64,000 nt of DNA from an uncultured Christensenellaceae bacterium (GTDB lineage: Bacteria > Bacillota > Clostridia > Christensenellales > Borkfalkiaceae). The translations under genes were made by a program, and so were the position numbers. This document shows, one piece after another, positions 34,111 to 42,200 of this stretch. Below the pieces are notes generated by a model. That model searched no databases and was not told the DNA's origin. It saw only the letters and a program-made list of their open reading frames with translations. The first letter of the stretch is position 1; each line of letters opens with the position of its first letter. Where the stretch lies: assembly GCA_910587625.1 (NCBI GenBank), contig CAJUMW010000010.1, positions 4,888 through 68,887 of the forward strand. The letters run 5' to 3'.

Positions 34111-35961
34111 ATGGCATTGACTAAAAACTCAAAGGTACTTGAGTTTGTTGAAGAGAGCGCAAAGCTCGGGCAGCCCGACAAAATAGTTTGGATTGACGGC
34201 AGCGCAAAACAGATAGCAGCGTTAAAAGAGGAGGCGGTTAAAAGCGGAGAGCTTATTAAACTCAACGAACAGCTCTTGCCCGACTGCTACCTTCACCGCA
34301 CCAAAGTAAACGACGTTGCGCGCGTTGAGGACAGAACTTTTATCTGCACCAAAAACCGCGACGACGCCGGCCCCAACAACTATTGGATGGATCCCCGTCA
34401 GGCTTACGAGCTTGCAAATGAAATTGCAAGGGGCTCGATGAAGGGCAGAACTATGTACGTTATCCCCTATTCCATGGGCGTAGTGGGCAGCAGTTTTGCA
34501 AAAATCGGCATCGAGGTTACCGACTCTATCTACGTTGTACTTAATATGAACATTATGACTCGCGTAGGCAAGCAGTGCCTTGACGCGCTTGGCAAGGACG
34601 GAGACTTTATAAAAGGCTTCCACGCAAAATGCAACGTTGACGCGGACAAGAGATATATAATGCACTTCCCCGAGGATAACACCATTATTTCTGTAAACTC
34701 GGCTTACGGCGGCAACGTGTTGCTCGGCAAAAAGTGCTTTGCACTGCGCATTGCTTCCTATCTCGGCAAAAACGAGGGCTGGATGGCAGAGCATATGCTT
34801 ATACTCGGCGTTACCTATCCCGACGGAGAAAAAAAGTACGTTGCGGCGGCTTTCCCCTCGGCTTGCGGCAAAACCAACCTTGCAATGCTTATTCCGCCCA
34901 AGCACTACCTTGAAAAGGGCTATAAAATTGAAACCGTGGGCGACGACATTGCCTGGATAAGACGCGGAGAGGACGGCAGACTTTGGGCTGTAAACCCCGA
35001 AAACGGCTTCTTCGGCGTAGCCCCCGGCACGAACGAACACTCAAACTACAACGCGCTTAAATCGACACAGCGCGGCACCATTTTTACAAACGTTGCGCTC
35101 AATACCGACAATATGACCGTTTGGTGGGAGGGACTTTCAAAGGAATTGCCCGAGCACTGCATAGATTGGACGGGTAAGCCTTGGGACCCCGCAAAATTCG
35201 ACAAAAAGGATAAGTCGACCTGCGCGGCTCATCCCAACTCGAGATTTACGGCGCCTGCGACAAACTGCCCCTGCGTTTCTCCCGAGTTCGACTCGAAGAG
35301 AGGCGTTCCCCTTTCGGCAATTATCTTCGGCGGCAGACGCGCTTCCACCACTCCCCTCGTTTATGAAGCAAGGGATTGGAACCACGGCGTATTTATCGGC
35401 TCGGCAATGTCCTCCGAAACGACGGCTGCGGCAACGGGCGCGACGGGCGTTCTCCGCCACGATCCCATGGCAATGAAGCCTTTTACGGGCTATCATATGG
35501 GAGATTACTTTGCTCACTGGATTGAAATGGGCGCAAAAGTAACAAATCCCCCCAAAATTTTCAACGTAAACTGGTTCAGATGCGACAAAGACGGCAACTT
35601 TATGTGGCCCGGCTTCGGCGACAATATGCGCGTTCTCGAATGGATTTTGAAGCGTTGCGAGAATAAGGCTGACGCTGTTGAAACGCCCGTAGGCTTTGTT
35701 CCCCGCGCCGAGGATATCGACCTTACCGACCTCGACTATGAAATTAAAAAGGGTAAAAAGTTTACCGTCGACGACTTGAAAGAAATTCTTGAAATCGACG
35801 CAGACAAGTGGCTTAAAGAAGCCGACGAAATAGAGGGCTATTACAAGGGCACCATTAAGGACAGAATTCCCCAAGAACTTTGGGATTGCCTTGAAACGCT
35901 TAAAAGCAAGTGCTCGGCAGTTAAAAAACCCGCAAAAAAATCAACCGATAAAAACGATTAA
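34111..35961 (+). CDS. pckG: Phosphoenolpyruvate carboxykinase (GTP)
   Basis: The 616-residue protein has the GTP-class PEPCK kinase loop FPSACGKTNLAML with its reactive Cys. It also has the substrate and metal region YNMNIMTRVG-like VLNMNIMTRVG, and FNVNWFRCDKDG and FMWPGFGDN near the guanine site. It converts oxaloacetate and GTP to PEP, CO2 and GDP, or runs in reverse in fermenters fixing CO2. Most Clostridia use the ATP form, so the GTP form is notable. The short Lys-rich C-terminal tail is extra. Strong promoter, AAGGAG ribosome-binding site and terminator frame it. Confidence 0.97.
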   Translation: MALTKNSKVLEFVEESAKLGQPDKIVWIDGSAKQIAALKEEAVKSGELIKLNEQLLPDCYLHRTKVNDVARVEDRTFICTKNRDDAGPNNYWMDPRQAYELANEIARGSMKGRTMYVIPYSMGVVGSSFAKIGIEVTDSIYVVLNMNIMTRVGKQCLDALGKDGDFIKGFHAKCNVDADKRYIMHFPEDNTIISVNSAYGGNVLLGKKCFALRIASYLGKNEGWMAEHMLILGVTYPDGEKKYVAAAFPSACGKTNLAMLIPPKHYLEKGYKIETVGDDIAWIRRGEDGRLWAVNPENGFFGVAPGTNEHSNYNALKSTQRGTIFTNVALNTDNMTVWWEGLSKELPEHCIDWTGKPWDPAKFDKKDKSTCAAHPNSRFTAPATNCPCVSPEFDSKRGVPLSAIIFGGRRASTTPLVYEARDWNHGVFIGSAMSSETTAAATGATGVLRHDPMAMKPFTGYHMGDYFAHWIEMGAKVTNPPKIFNVNWFRCDKDGNFMWPGFGDNMRVLEWILKRCENKADAVETPVGFVPRAEDIDLTDLDYEIKKGKKFTVDDLKEILEIDADKWLKEADEIEGYYKGTIKDRIPQELWDCLETLKSKCSAVKKPAKKSTDKND

Positions 35962-35965
35962 TTTA

Positions 35966-36001
35966 AAACACCGCTTTGCAGATATCTGCAAAGCGGTGTT
36001 T
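35966..36001. terminator. Bidirectional terminator after pckG
   Basis: A perfect 18-base-pair inverted repeat (35966-35983 with 35984-36001) with A and T ends also serves the convergent small gene at 36004-36153. Confidence 0.85.
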
Positions 36002-36003
36002 AT

Positions 36004-36153
36004 TTACTCTTCGTCTAAATTTTTAATATAGTTCTTTAAAATAATATTGATAAATTGCGAAACGGAACGGTCGTCTTTTTCCGCTTCTATCTTTACCCTT
36101 TCCAATAAATCTTCATCAATGGTTATACTGATACTTGTTTTTAACGGTTTCAT
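36004..36153 (-). CDS. Ribbon-helix-helix (CopG/Arc-type) small DNA-binding protein
   Basis: The 49-residue protein reads MKPLKTSISITIDEDLLERV and continues with KIEAEKDDRSVSQFINIILK. That is one basic beta strand followed by two helices, the complete ribbon-helix-helix fold. It should bind DNA as a dimer. A TG-extended -10 box (TATCAT, 36165-36160) ends 6 bases before the ATG and there is no Shine-Dalgarno sequence. It is divergent from the Cys/His protein at 36242 and may regulate it. Confidence 0.7.
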   Translation of the reverse strand: MKPLKTSISITIDEDLLERVKIEAEKDDRSVSQFINIILKNYIKNLDEE

Positions 36154-36185
36154 AAACAGATGATAACATAAAATAATTTAAAAGC

Positions 36186-36214
36186 TTGACAACTAATATA
36201 AAATCGTGTAAACT
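36186..36214 (+). promoter_or_regulatory. Promoter of the 36242 gene
   Basis: TTGACA (36186-36191), 17 bases, TAAACT (36209-36214). The -35 box overlaps a TTGTCA on the opposite strand facing the ribbon-helix-helix gene. Confidence 0.6.
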
Positions 36215-36241
36215 AATAAAAAACACTTGTGGAGTTAGTAT

Positions 36242-36541
36242 ATGAAAGTGGAAGAAAAAATATGCATGAATTGTCGGCATTATAACGACCATCATGCAAA
36301 CAATTCTTCAAGAAAATTTCATACCGGCGTATGCAGCAATTACGAACAAAATCAAAGGGGCGTATATGCTGTGCACGAAAAGGACACCTGCAGCGAGTGG
36401 AGAAGCTTTTATAAAAAGGTGAAAAATTTTTTTCGAAGGATAACGTTATCCCTTATGTTATTTTCAGATAATCCTGATAATCCTGATAATTTTGATATTA
36501 TGGATAAATTAAAAAATCAATCGGATAAAGAAGAAGAATAA
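36242..36541 (+). CDS. Small putative zinc-binding protein
   Basis: The 99-residue protein has CMNCRHYNDHH near the N-terminus, then Cys at about 31, and a Cys in KDTCSEW about 20 residues on. That makes a four-Cys pattern with nearby His that could hold one zinc. The C-terminal part is polar and has a short DNPDNPDN repeat encoded by a 9-base tandem repeat. A GGAG ribosome-binding site is present. Function unknown. Confidence 0.55.
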   Translation: MKVEEKICMNCRHYNDHHANNSSRKFHTGVCSNYEQNQRGVYAVHEKDTCSEWRSFYKKVKNFFRRITLSLMLFSDNPDNPDNFDIMDKLKNQSDKEEE

Positions 36542-36574
36542 AAAAAACGCGCGCAAATGAATGCGCGTGTTTTT
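36541..36574. terminator. Terminator between the 36242 gene and jag
   Basis: A stem with A7 on the left and T7 on the right around a CGCGCGCA/TGCGCGTG core serves both convergent genes. Confidence 0.8.
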
Positions 36575-36590
36575 TTATAACTGTTCTCTT

Positions 36591-37472
36591 TTATCTGTCG
36601 TCTTTTTTTAAATCGTTGCTGTTACCGAGAAAAGTACCGAAGTAAATTTCCTTCTTGGCGCGTTTTGCGCCGCTGTTTCTTGCTCCGCCGCGTCTTTCTC
36701 CGTAATTGCCGCCCCTGTCGCTGCGCTCGCGTCTTTCCCCGCGTTCGCCGAAACGGGAGCTGCGGTTGCCCCTTTCGCGTCTTGCGCCGCTTCTTTCGCC
36801 GCGCCTCTCCCCGAAGCGTACGCCCTTGTCGTAGGGCTTTGCATTGTTGGGAATTACTACAATGTATCTGTTGGGTTCTCTGCCCTCGGAAGCCGTTTTT
36901 ACCTCGGTGTTGTCCGAAAGTGCGGCGTGAATTATGCGCCTTTCATAGGGGGACATAGGCTCTAAAATCATTTTTCTGCCCGTTTCAACGGCTTTTTTTG
37001 CAAGCTTGACAGCCAAATCCCTTAAAGTCTGTTCGCGCTGTGCGCGGTAATTTTCGCAATCGACAACAACCTTTTTATACTCGTCCTTGCCGATATTTGC
37101 GACTGCGCCGGCTATGCACTGAATTGCGTCGAGCACGTCGCCGCGCTTGCCGATAACGCGCGCCGAATTTTCACACTTTATATTTATTGTAAAGTTTTCA
37201 TCGCTGTCGCTAACTTCGCTTGTGCCGTTTATGCCTATAATTTTCAATAGTCCGTCGATAAAAACGGCAGTTCTCTTTGCGTCGTCATCGGCGGCAACTT
37301 CCTCCGTCTTGGGGATAATTCTTATCTTAGCCTTGACCGAGCCGAACAGCTTCTTTTTTCCCTCTTCCAAAACTTCGTATTCAACTTCGTCGAGCGTAAG
37401 ATTAAGCTCCTGCAAGCCCAAATCCAGCGCTTCGTCCACCGATTTTGCCGTGAAAATATACTTTTCTTCCAT
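36591..37472 (-). CDS. jag: RNA-binding protein Jag/KhpB (EloR) with RG-rich tail
   Basis: The 293-residue protein has an N-terminal Jag domain (about 1-50), a KH domain (about 85-150, with GKRGDVLDAIQCI) and an R3H domain (about 155-215, with MSPYERRIIHAAL). KhpB partners KhpA to bind RNA and influences cell elongation. The last 75 residues form an Arg-Gly-rich tail with GERRGERSGARRERG repeats, beyond the usual end. Its start overlaps the yidC stop by one base, in the conserved rpmH-rnpA-yidD-yidC-jag order. Confidence 0.92.
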   Translation of the reverse strand: MEEKYIFTAKSVDEALDLGLQELNLTLDEVEYEVLEEGKKKLFGSVKAKIRIIPKTEEVAADDDAKRTAVFIDGLLKIIGINGTSEVSDSDENFTINIKCENSARVIGKRGDVLDAIQCIAGAVANIGKDEYKKVVVDCENYRAQREQTLRDLAVKLAKKAVETGRKMILEPMSPYERRIIHAALSDNTEVKTASEGREPNRYIVVIPNNAKPYDKGVRFGERRGERSGARRERGNRSSRFGERGERRERSDRGGNYGERRGGARNSGAKRAKKEIYFGTFLGNSNDLKKDDR

Positions 37473-38704
37473 TATTTTAACCTCTTTGCATTCTTTGACG
37501 GCCTGTATGAGTTGTCGTCGTCATTTCTGTTTTCAAATTTAACCGTAACTATCTTGTTTATTATAAGCGTCGTAATAAGCCCGTAGAAAGTGTTGGTAAT
37601 CATATATACCGAGAACGCCGCCGAGTAGAAGAACGAGAATATACCGAACATTATGGGCATTATAATCATCATCCACTTATTGGCCGAAGCGCCGCTGCCG
37701 TCGACCGTTGCAAGCTCGTTTGTATCCTTTTGCGTGCGCATCATTATAAACTGCTGCAACAGCATAAAGCCGATTGACAGCACTATCAACACGAAATATC
37801 CGTTGGGGGTTTGCTTTTGCTCGGATAAGTTATAAGTTACCTCGTTGTAACCTAACTCATAGTTGGCGTTGTTGCTTGAACCGAGCGCCCTCGAAACCGA
37901 CGACGCAAAATCCGAATACGAAGGTACCTTTTTGTTGAAATACGAGTCGGGATACCACATGTTGCCTATCCAGCCGAATTCCGTGGCTACCTTGTTCTCT
38001 TCATACCAATCGACTACGGCTTCTCTTGCGCCGAGCTGAACAAAGTCTATCACTACTTCCCACTTTGCGTTTTCATCCATAGCCGCAAATTCTTCGGCGT
38101 TGAATTCTTCGTCTTGGGTAGCGTAAAAATCGGCAAATTTGCCGAAATCGCACTGATAATTGTTGTTCTCACCCAATAAAAACTGCTTGTTTGTGTCGTT
38201 TTCTCCCGTCTGAACGTAAACTTCAACGCTTGAATTGTATGCGCCGACCATTTCGTTATAATTCTTCAAAGTTGCGTAGTTGGAATATACCGAAAACGAC
38301 GAAAACACCGTCATGAATATGATAAGCGAAACTATCATCGGCAAGCATGCGCCGATGGGGGAAAAACCGTTTGCTTTTTGCAGCTCCGCCACCTTTTGCT
38401 GGTACATTTTTTCGTCGTTGGCGTACTGTTTTTTAAGCTTTTCCATCTGCGGCTTCATCTTTTTCATAAGAAGCGACTGCTTTTTTGTCTTTACCCTCGA
38501 ATAAATGTCGAGAGGAAGCACAAGTGTTTTCAAACATAATGTAAACACTATGACGCCCAGCGCCACAGCTCCGTAAAAGTTTGAAAATAAATCGAATATC
38601 CAACCTATTATACTGCCTATCCAATCGAGCGGAACCGAAGGAATCTTATCCACGCCGAATGAATTGAATATTTTGGATATCTCCAATATATTTGAAATGT
38701 TCAT
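37472..38704 (-). CDS. yidC: Membrane protein insertase YidC with large extracytoplasmic insert
   Basis: The 410-residue protein has the YidC/Oxa1 core: an N-terminal helix pair with the basic loop KKMKPQMEKLKKQYANDEKM, then FSPIGACLPMIVSLIIFMTV, and C-terminal helices (MLLQQFIMMRTQK and KWMMIIMPIMFGIFSFFYSA). It inserts membrane proteins with or without Sec. Gram-positive YidC is usually about 260-290 residues. Here about 150 extra acidic and aromatic residues lie between helices, on the outer face by topology. No lipobox is seen. Confidence 0.92.
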   Translation of the reverse strand: MNISNILEISKIFNSFGVDKIPSVPLDWIGSIIGWIFDLFSNFYGAVALGVIVFTLCLKTLVLPLDIYSRVKTKKQSLLMKKMKPQMEKLKKQYANDEKMYQQKVAELQKANGFSPIGACLPMIVSLIIFMTVFSSFSVYSNYATLKNYNEMVGAYNSSVEVYVQTGENDTNKQFLLGENNNYQCDFGKFADFYATQDEEFNAEEFAAMDENAKWEVVIDFVQLGAREAVVDWYEENKVATEFGWIGNMWYPDSYFNKKVPSYSDFASSVSRALGSSNNANYELGYNEVTYNLSEQKQTPNGYFVLIVLSIGFMLLQQFIMMRTQKDTNELATVDGSGASANKWMMIIMPIMFGIFSFFYSAAFSVYMITNTFYGLITTLIINKIVTVKFENRNDDDNSYRPSKNAKRLK

Positions 38705-38725
38705 ACCAATTGAATTATTTACCGT

Positions 38726-39010
38726 TTAAAGCACCCATTTTACGCTTCTGCGCTCGGGCGGAGGGTCGTAGCCGCCTTTGGATAGAGGATTACAGCGCAA
38801 AATGCGCCAACAACCCAAAATTATCCCCAAAATTACGCCTTTATTGTTTATAGCGCGCTTTGCGTACTCGGAACACGTCGGCTCGTACAGGCAAGTGCCC
38901 TTTGAAATGTGCCGTTGATACAGCACTATAAGCCGCATCAAAAACCCCTTTATATACGGTTTAAAGACCTTTTTTCGCAATTTTTTAATAATTTTTTTTA
39001 ATTTTTGCAT
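38726..39010 (-). CDS. yidD: Membrane protein insertion efficiency factor YidD
   Basis: The 94-residue protein has the YidD signature CLYEPTCSEYAKRAI and CNPLSKGGYDPPP. YidD is a small membrane-associated helper of YidC. The first codons overlap rnpA by 13 bases. Confidence 0.93.
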   Translation of the reverse strand: MQKLKKIIKKLRKKVFKPYIKGFLMRLIVLYQRHISKGTCLYEPTCSEYAKRAINNKGVILGIILGCWRILRCNPLSKGGYDPPPERRSVKWVL

Positions 39011-39324
39011 TCTTTTACTTTTTTAAAGCAAATTTTTATGCTCTTTTCAAAGGTCTTATATGAATACTCCTCTGCAACTTTGGGTATTAAAATTATCGAA
39101 TACTGCTTGTCCAAAAGTTGACAGTTGTCCGAAAAAACCGCCCTTAAAAGCCGCTTTATTCTGTTGCGCTTGACTGCTTTTCCGTGTTTTTTAGATACCG
39201 CAACGCCCATACTCAGCGCGTTAGAGGGGAAATACAATAACGTAATATTAGGGGAAAATACTTTTTTTCCCCTTTGAAACAATTTTTGAAAGTCTGTATT
39301 TTTTTTTATTCTCAGATATTTCAC
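38998..39324 (-). CDS. rnpA: Ribonuclease P protein component
   Basis: The 108-residue basic protein has the RNR motif in KKHGKAVKRNRIKRLLRAVF. It assists the RNase P RNA in maturing tRNA 5' ends. It follows rpmH by 15 bases. Confidence 0.95.
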   Translation of the reverse strand: MKYLRIKKNTDFQKLFQRGKKVFSPNITLLYFPSNALSMGVAVSKKHGKAVKRNRIKRLLRAVFSDNCQLLDKQYSIILIPKVAEEYSYKTFEKSIKICFKKVKECKN

Positions 39325-39339
39325 AAAAATTCAAGCAAA

Positions 39340-39474
39340 TTAAGCGGTGAGCTTCTTTCTGCCCTTATTTCTTCTTCTCTTCAGTACTTTTCTACCTGCC
39401 GTAGACGACATTCTCTTTCTGAAACCGTGAACCTTGCTTCTCTGTCTTTTTTTGGGCTGATAAGTCCTTTTCAT
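39340..39474 (-). CDS. rpmH: 50S ribosomal protein L34
   Basis: The 44-residue protein begins [20 protein letters not shown] and ends KKLTA, a complete L34. It heads the conserved rpmH-rnpA-yidD-yidC-jag block and has its own promoter at 39522-39551. Confidence 0.97.
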   Translation of the reverse strand: MKRTYQPKKRQRSKVHGFRKRMSSTAGRKVLKRRRNKGRKKLTA

Positions 39475-39521
39475 AATTATTTTTACCTCTTAAATGTAGT
39501 TTTTTCTCAAAATACCCACTT

Positions 39522-39551
39522 ATTATATAATTAAAAATTATTTTCTGTCAA
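39522..39551 (-). promoter_or_regulatory. Promoter of the rpmH block
   Basis: TTGACA (39551-39546), 18 bases, TATAAT (39527-39522). The -35 box overlaps the dnaN stop codon. Confidence 0.8.
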
Positions 39552-40651
39552 GCATTATTTGTTCTGACAGGTAAAATCAAATACAACTTGTCCTTATTTT
39601 CTGCGTTCTGGCAGATAAACGGCTGTATTCCGTTGTTGAAGGAAAGGCAAATTTTATCCTCGTTGAGCGCGTTTACCGCGTCTAAAATATACTTCGAATT
39701 CATTGCAATGCGCACGTCTTTGCCGGTTATCTCGGCTTTTACGGGTTCTTGAACGCTGCCTATTTCCGAAACGGACGAAATTTCGATTTTATCTCCGCCG
39801 ATATCTAACACAATAAGGCTGTTTTTATCGTTTCTGACAAGAATTGCAGCGCGCTCGATACTTGCCTTCAACAAATCCTTTTCGACCGTAACCGTAGTTA
39901 TAAAGCTTTTGGGGATTATATTGTCCTTTTTAATAAAATCTCCGCCGAATAATCTCGACGTCAAAACGGTATTGTCGCAAGAAACCAAAATCATACCGCG
40001 CTGAATAAAAATTTGAGTGTTTTCGTCGCTGTCGGGTATCATTTTTTCTATTTCTGAAAGCGTTCTCGCAGGACATATTATTTCCATACTTCCCGTAGCC
40101 GAAACAACTTGTCCCTTAATTGTCGCAAGGCGGAAACCGTCGAGAGAGGTCACGCACAAGTCATTGTCGTTTATAACAAACTGACAGCCCTTTAAAATAG
40201 GTCTTGAATCGTCTGTGGCGCAGCAAAAACAGGTAGAGCGGATAAATTCCTTCAAATCCGAGGTCTTTAAAACAAATGAATTTTCGTTTATCTGAGTATC
40301 GATAACGGGAAAATCATCGGCTGACAGCACCTGCATACTCGTCTGCGAGTCGGCGTAGCTTATTTCCATCTTATTTCCTTCGTGGAAAAGACAAATTTGC
40401 ACTCCCTCGAGCTTCTTTATAAAATCCGAAAAATATTTGCCGGGAACGCATACGTCACCCTCTTCAAGCACTTCCGCTTTAATTGTCTTTATTATGGAAA
40501 TCTCACCGTCTGTTGCGGAGAGAGTTAAACTGTCGTTTTTAACGCTTAATTTGATACATTCCAATACGGGAACGGTAGTTTTGGAAGAGCAGGCTTTAAC
40601 AACTTTCAACACTGCTTCGGAAAGGTCCAAACCTTCGCAAACACATTTCAT
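39548..40651 (-). CDS. dnaN: DNA polymerase III beta sliding clamp
   Basis: The 367-residue protein matches the three-domain beta clamp. It has TTVPVLECIKLSV in domain 1, DSRPILKGCQF and TSLDGFRLA in domain 2, and the C-terminal KLYLILPVRT that lines the hydrophobic partner-binding groove. It starts after AAGGAG. It points toward rpmH, whereas in the usual arrangement dnaA-dnaN point away from rpmH. dnaA is not next to it. Confidence 0.95.
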   Translation of the reverse strand: MKCVCEGLDLSEAVLKVVKACSSKTTVPVLECIKLSVKNDSLTLSATDGEISIIKTIKAEVLEEGDVCVPGKYFSDFIKKLEGVQICLFHEGNKMEISYADSQTSMQVLSADDFPVIDTQINENSFVLKTSDLKEFIRSTCFCCATDDSRPILKGCQFVINDNDLCVTSLDGFRLATIKGQVVSATGSMEIICPARTLSEIEKMIPDSDENTQIFIQRGMILVSCDNTVLTSRLFGGDFIKKDNIIPKSFITTVTVEKDLLKASIERAAILVRNDKNSLIVLDIGGDKIEISSVSEIGSVQEPVKAEITGKDVRIAMNSKYILDAVNALNEDKICLSFNNGIQPFICQNAENKDKLYLILPVRTNNA

Positions 40652-40740
40652 AATTGACTCCTTATCGCTGTTTTCTTTGTTTTATCTTTTATATTATTAG
40701 AAAATTATAATAGTATAAGTATTAGTAGGGGGTGTTGAAT

Positions 40741-40967
40741 TGTGGATAAAATTCAAACCTCTTTTATTTTAACAGAAACAACTGCAAAATGCAACGAAAA
40801 TTGCCCGTTTTCGGCCCTTTGATTGTGTGAATTTTTGTGTGCATAGTGCGTTTATAACTTGTTTATAAGTTAATAACTTTTCGTAATAAAAAACGTAAAA
40901 CTTAAAAACTCGAAAATTATTTTTGTGGTTTGTCGGATATCCACAAAAAATTGTTGAAAGTGGATAA
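40741..40967. other. Minor DnaA-box group between dnaN and rsmG
   Basis: One perfect box TGTGGATAA (40741-40749) and two one-mismatch boxes (40937-40945 on the plus strand, 40959-40967 inverted) lie in an AT-rich divergent intergenic region of about 360 bases. It may be a second half of the origin or a DnaA-controlled promoter region for dnaN and rsmG. Confidence 0.6.
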
Positions 40968-40975
40968 CTTTAAAG

Positions 40976-41004
40976 TTGAAATTGTTGAAAAATTATGATA
41001 ATAT
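40976..41004 (+). promoter_or_regulatory. Leaderless promoter of rsmG
   Basis: TTGAAA (40976-40981), 17 bases, TAATAT (40999-41004), then 7 bases to the ATG at 41012. Confidence 0.65.
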
Positions 41005-41011
41005 TATTTAT

Positions 41012-41689
41012 ATGAAAGATGATTGCCTGCAAAAAATAGAGGGGCGCATAGAATTTTTTAATGCTTTTAAAAATTTATTGCTCGAGTACAACAATAAATA
41101 TAATTTAACGTCTATTTGTGACGAAAAAGGTATTTTTATCAAGCATTTTTATGACAGCGTGCTGCCTGAAAAGCTCTTTTTCGAGGGCGCTAAGGTTGTT
41201 GAAATAGGGTCGGGCGGAGGCTTTCCCTCCATTCCTTTGAAGATTGTCAGGGATGATTTGCACTTTACTTTGATTGAAAGCACGGGTAAAAAGTGCGAGT
41301 TTTTAAAGGTGGTTGTTGATAAACTCGGCTTGAAAGGTGTACAAGTCAAAAATATTCGCGCCGAGGACGGGGCGCGTACTCTCGAAATGCGCGAAAAATA
41401 CGATATTGCCGTTGCCCGCGCCGTTGCAAGGTTGAATACTCTTGCCGAATACTGTCTGCCATACGTCAAGCTTGGCGGAAGATTTATCGCTTACAAGGGA
41501 GAGTGTCAAAGCGAGCTGGAAGAGAGCAAAAACGCGCTTGAAATTCTCGGCGGAGAAATAGAACTTGTGGAAAATTTTGCGTTGCCGGAAAACGGAGACA
41601 GGCGCACGGTAATCGTCATAAAAAAAGTGGGGCGCACACCCGAAAAATATCCGCGCTGTCGGGGGTTGGAGAGGAAAAAGCCCCTTTAA
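41012..41689 (+). CDS. rsmG: 16S rRNA (guanine-527 N7)-methyltransferase RsmG
   Basis: The 225-residue protein has NKYNLTSI near residue 28, the AdoMet motif VVEIGSGGGFPSIPLKI and the VARAVARLNTLAEY segment. All are diagnostic of RsmG (GidB). Starting at 41012 aligns it with the family and places it directly after the promoter. Usually it follows mnmG, which is not here. Confidence 0.92.
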   Translation: MKDDCLQKIEGRIEFFNAFKNLLLEYNNKYNLTSICDEKGIFIKHFYDSVLPEKLFFEGAKVVEIGSGGGFPSIPLKIVRDDLHFTLIESTGKKCEFLKVVVDKLGLKGVQVKNIRAEDGARTLEMREKYDIAVARAVARLNTLAEYCLPYVKLGGRFIAYKGECQSELEESKNALEILGGEIELVENFALPENGDRRTVIVIKKVGRTPEKYPRCRGLERKKPL

Positions 41690-41703
41690 CATAGAGGTAT
41701 GAA

Positions 41704-42153
41704 ATGAGTTTGAATTGTGCCTTTACCGGGCATAGAGTGCTTGAAAAAAATTTTGACGAACAGATTGTCAAAAATTACATATTAAAGCTTATCGGGCGCG
41801 GGGTAGATAAATTTTATTGCGGTATGGCAAAAGGGTTTGACCTTGTCTGCGGCAATTGCGTTTTGGAGCTAAAAAAACAATACCCGATAAAGCTTATAGC
41901 TTGCGTGCCCTGTCCCTTTCAGGACAAGTATTTTTCCGAAACGGACAAGTTGCTTTACCGACATGTCAAGAACGGCGCGGACGAAGTAAAAATTATAGCG
42001 CCCCGATATTACGACGGCTGCATGCAGGAGCGCAACAGATATATGGTTGACAACAGCGACATAATATTTTGCTATCTTTTGAGAAGCTGCGGCGGAACGT
42101 ACTATACCGTAAATTACGCCAAATCGCAGGGCAAAGAAATAATTTTATATTGA
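41704..42153 (+). CDS. SLOG-fold protein of the DUF1273/YpsA type
   Basis: The 149-residue protein opens with CAFTGHRVL and has FYCGMAKGFDLVCG and YTVNYAKSQGK. This is the nucleotide-binding Rossmann-like SLOG fold found in YpsA and related proteins. The role is probably binding a nucleotide-derived ligand. It follows rsmG by 14 bases and ends in a strong hairpin. Confidence 0.75.
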   Translation: MSLNCAFTGHRVLEKNFDEQIVKNYILKLIGRGVDKFYCGMAKGFDLVCGNCVLELKKQYPIKLIACVPCPFQDKYFSETDKLLYRHVKNGADEVKIIAPRYYDGCMQERNRYMVDNSDIIFCYLLRSCGGTYYTVNYAKSQGKEIILY

Positions 42154-42165
42154 TTTGAATTATTT

Positions 42166-42200
42166 AAAAAGAGAGGAAGCTTTTTAGCTTCCTCTCTTTT
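42166..42200. terminator. Bidirectional terminator between the SLOG gene and yyaC
   Basis: A 15-base-pair stem (42166-42180 with about 42186-42200) with A and T runs. Confidence 0.85.

Noticed and set aside
36467..36495. Short 9-base tandem repeat (about three copies), possible CRISPR or satellite
   Set aside because: It is too short, has no spacers and lies in frame inside a gene as DNPDNPDN.
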